From Gymnogyps californianus (lineage: Eukaryota > Chordata > Aves > Accipitriformes > Cathartidae), in NCBI RefSeq assembly GCF_018139145.2, contig NC_059474.1:39202344-39266343 (forward strand): a DNA stretch of 64,000 nucleotides. The letters run 5' to 3'. The notes under the pieces are model-generated. The model ran no database searches and was not told the DNA's origin. It saw only the letters and a list, made by a program, of their open reading frames with translations. Position numbers and translations under genes: made by a program. The first letter of the stretch is position 1; each line of letters starts with the position of its first letter. Shown in pieces: positions 61,251 to 64,000 of the stretch.

Positions 61251-64000
61251 AAGAGCATTTGCCTTAGACAAAGATCAATTATGGTTTCCTTTTTCATTTC
61301 CAGGTCCTGCTCAATGCAAGCACTATGTTAGCATTCACTTCATGAATAAGGACTGCAAGCTAGGAAATGAGTGTTTCTGCTGAAGGGATTAGAATTTACT
61401 TTCTTATTTCCTTGCAATGCCTTCCCAATCCCACTCCTTCTATTTATTTTAATCTACTGTATTTGTCAATACATGTGACTGCAAAAGTGTAATTTCTTCA
61501 GTTTTTTTTTCCTCTCCAGTTCAGAGAAAGAAGCATAAATATCTTGATCATGGAACATTTTAACTGATTTTTTTATCACTAGTGTGATTCAGTTCAGTCC
61601 ACTGGTAATATATGCTGTGTTTTATTAATTGGTTCTTGGCAACTAGCCTGCTCATTCCCATTATAATGCCTTTTTTCTCTAATAAGCATTTTGATAAAGC
61701 TAAGGTTATTTTAATAAGATCTCTTATCACAGGACTTCAAGTTAAAACTAGTCTGTTTCAAAGTGAGATTTTGAATCCTTTTCTGTCCTTCGTTATATCT
61801 CTATAAATCCAGAGTAAAATCCAGTTCAAGAAGATAAGATCAGATGCTACTGTAAGGATTGGGAGTCCATGTATAGCCACATACAAATCTTCATGCTGAG
61901 CCTGAAGTGATGTTGAGTATGACTACAGTTTCTCAGATTCACTGGAGTTTAATCTGAAACATTTACCTACTCTTAAATGTGGAGAGGTTGACATGGAGAG
62001 ATAGTATCTTCTATTTGCCAAAATGTTACAGACACAAAAATCAGCCAGGCTTCTGGGTGCACACACTCTTCACCAGTATGAAAAAGAAGCGTGATTCATC
62101 TTCTAATTTTGTTTTTTCCCCACAAGGTCCAACTATTCCTGCTCCATTTTTTATTAGTTATTTTCAGGGCTTGGAATGTTTGTGGTTGCAAGCAAATTTA
62201 AATGATGTTGTAATTATTTTGATGCTGTTCCAACTAAAAGGTACTGTGAGATTTTCCTCTCGCTGTGGATTACTCTGTATTTTTTCAGGACAGAGAGGCA
62301 CCTCTGAGAATGGAGATGTAATTTGTTTTAATCACTGGATTTCTCACCGTGCATGTATGCAAACCTTCTTTTATTTCAGGTTCAAATGTTTGGGGTTTTT
62401 TTGGTGATTGGTTTTAGTTTGCCAGTACTTATTCTCTGACCTGTGGCTAAGTCATTCCTAGATAGAGTTTGGCAGAAACATTGTTTGGTGCCAAGTAAAT
62501 ATTCATTGGTTCCTACATATTCTTCAAGTTTCTCCCTGTGAGTATATTTAGTATTCTAATCCTAAATTTAGTATTCTTATCCCAAATTAAAGACAACAGG
62601 TAATCTTCAAGCTGACAGTTATGTGATTCATTCAGTTTCATGTTTTCAGTAAGTGGGAAAGATGTAAAAAGAGTAAAACAAGTGTACTGTCTCAATTTTT
62701 TTATATTGGTATTTGTTCACCTTGTATTCATCCAAGATCACCAAAATGTGAGCAGTCTAATTTTTTAGATTTGAAATTATTTGTGACTTTTATTTTTAAA
62801 ATAATTTTTAATACTCTTGTAGAGATGCTATACATCTCTAGCATATAATAAAGCAAGGTATGGACAGCTGGATGAATAGTGGTCTTATTGAATGTATGTT
62901 CTCCACAAAACACCTAACACATCAAGGACTATCTATAGATACTTAAGAAACCACATTTTTTATTTTATTATATAAATATGTTATAGGTCTGTAGCTAATT
63001 CTCCTGATATGTATGTTTTTGTCATTTTTAAGTTTCTAAATTTAGGCAGCATTGTTGGAGGACATATTCTAAGGTGGTGAGAGACAAGTGACGAGTCCCT
63101 GAGTCAAAAAATTCAGTGAGAAGTGCAGTCAAGCTCTTTTGGGAAGCAGCTAGGTCCCTGGATATTCCCTCAAAACTTTGAAAGCCTATGCTTTGGGGAT
63201 ACTGAGGATATCACTTTTTTCTGAAACAGCAATAAAAAACACTTCACAGCAAACTGTGCTCCAGCCCTGATTATCATTCAAAAACTTCCTTTTGACTGTA
63301 ACAAGTCATGAAAAAAGATGCCAAGATGTGGATATTCTCTATTTTCCCCTTGCTTTCCCAAGTAGTGTATGAGAATGCAGTGCAATATGTATAGCAAGGT
63401 TGTTTTGATTTTTTTAACTTTCAGTTGGTTATTTCCTAGGTCTTTAGATGCTAAGACAGATGGAATAAAGCACAGTCAATGTAAATTGCTGGGTTGCCCA
63501 TACAAATACAAATGCAGAAGCAGTTAGTTGTAGACACCATATATCTGTAGTATTTTATGTATTTATACAACAATGATTTTTAAAAATCCTGAAATGAACA
63601 TCATAAACTGGCAAAGAAGCAGAAAAGTTTGCAATCTTGTTGGAAGGTTGCCACAAATATACTCTGGTGAATAGTGAGGGTAAGAGTAGTAGTGAATCTC
63701 TTTTATGGTGCTGTTATCAGGACATAATGTGCTGGTTTTATGGCATACCACCACAGCCAGTACCCAAACTGCCAATGGAAATATAATTTAGGATCTGATG
63801 TGAGATCTTGCAGTGCATCAGTAATTTAATTGAATCTTTCATCATTCCCATCTCTAACTGTCATTAGCTGATAATTGCTTATCCTAAAAGAACTGGGGAA
63901 TTTTGTACATATTTGACAGAGCTCAATGTGTATTCAGCATTTAAACAGAACACAACCTACTACATGATTGCTATGCTGGGGAGAAAAGAAAGAACTCTTT
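61251..64000. other. Non-coding AT-rich DNA, no gene recognised
   Basis: Contains the second-longest open frame of the window (142 codons, plus, 61,979-62,407), which has no recognisable domain, signal peptide or homology and is not called. No RNA gene or mobile element recognised. Confidence 0.5.

Noticed and set aside
61018..61383. 121-codon plus-strand open frame
   Set aside because: It runs antisense through a CR1 3' end, so it is a repeat by-product.
61979..62407. 142-codon plus-strand open frame as a gene
   Set aside because: Composition is typical of translated AT-rich non-coding DNA (Phe/Leu/Ser-rich) with no domain or family resemblance.
1..64000. CRISPR array, operon, phage, plasmid or prokaryotic defence system
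   Set aside because: No regularly spaced repeats, no closely packed long genes and no ribosome-binding-site pattern; the repeat content is that of a vertebrate nuclear genome.

Overview
The window looks like nuclear DNA of a bird, most likely a neoavian. It is AT-rich by eye. It holds solo LTRs of endogenous retrovirus (ERV) types common in bird genomes, one integrase-bearing ERV remnant, worn CR1 LINE pieces and worn MIR-type SINE relics. I found no bacterial-style gene organisation, no tRNA or rRNA gene and no CRISPR array. I could not support any intact protein-coding gene: the longest open frames (about 120-150 codons) have no recognisable domain and are of a size expected by chance. The window is best read as intergenic or long-intron DNA; which of the two cannot be decided from the sequence alone.

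Layout. 1-14.9 kb: unique AT-rich DNA with one MIR-like relic (about 4.44-4.60 kb), a possible palindromic-family relic (8.09 kb), a GC-rich patch (11.7-12.15 kb) and one weak exon-like interval (13.68 kb). 14,926-15,602: a solo LTR on the minus strand, bounded by a perfect 5-bp target-site duplication (TSD). 15.6-33.6 kb: mostly unique DNA with a compound CCTT/CCCT microsatellite (20.25 kb), an ancient CR1 fragment (21.34 kb), a TTTTG/TTTTC pentamer tract (21.57 kb), a 25-bp LTR terminus stranded at 25.49 kb, and GC-richer patches near 29.0 and 31.2 kb. 34.2-34.8 kb: a decayed Gag-like reading frame of Ty3/gypsy type. 35-45.8 kb: unique DNA with a second MIR-like relic (44.03 kb). 45,870-49,928: three separate solo LTRs in 4.1 kb, one of them carrying a minisatellite of about 45 bp period. 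50-59.5 kb: unique DNA plus a pair of diverged 140-bp direct repeats 1.8 kb apart. 59,572-60,290: a compact minus-strand LTR element in which LTR sequence from just downstream of the TATA position to near U5 has been replaced by about 370 bp of pol (integrase). 61.02-61.25 kb: an old CR1 3' end. The rest is unique DNA.

The functional content that can be supported is the promoter and polyadenylation machinery of the LTRs, and the insertion and recombination history they record. The strongest items for a second look are the integrase-containing compact LTR element, the Gag-like relic, the in-frame minisatellite inside the 47-kb LTR, and the 56.8/58.6-kb repeat pair.
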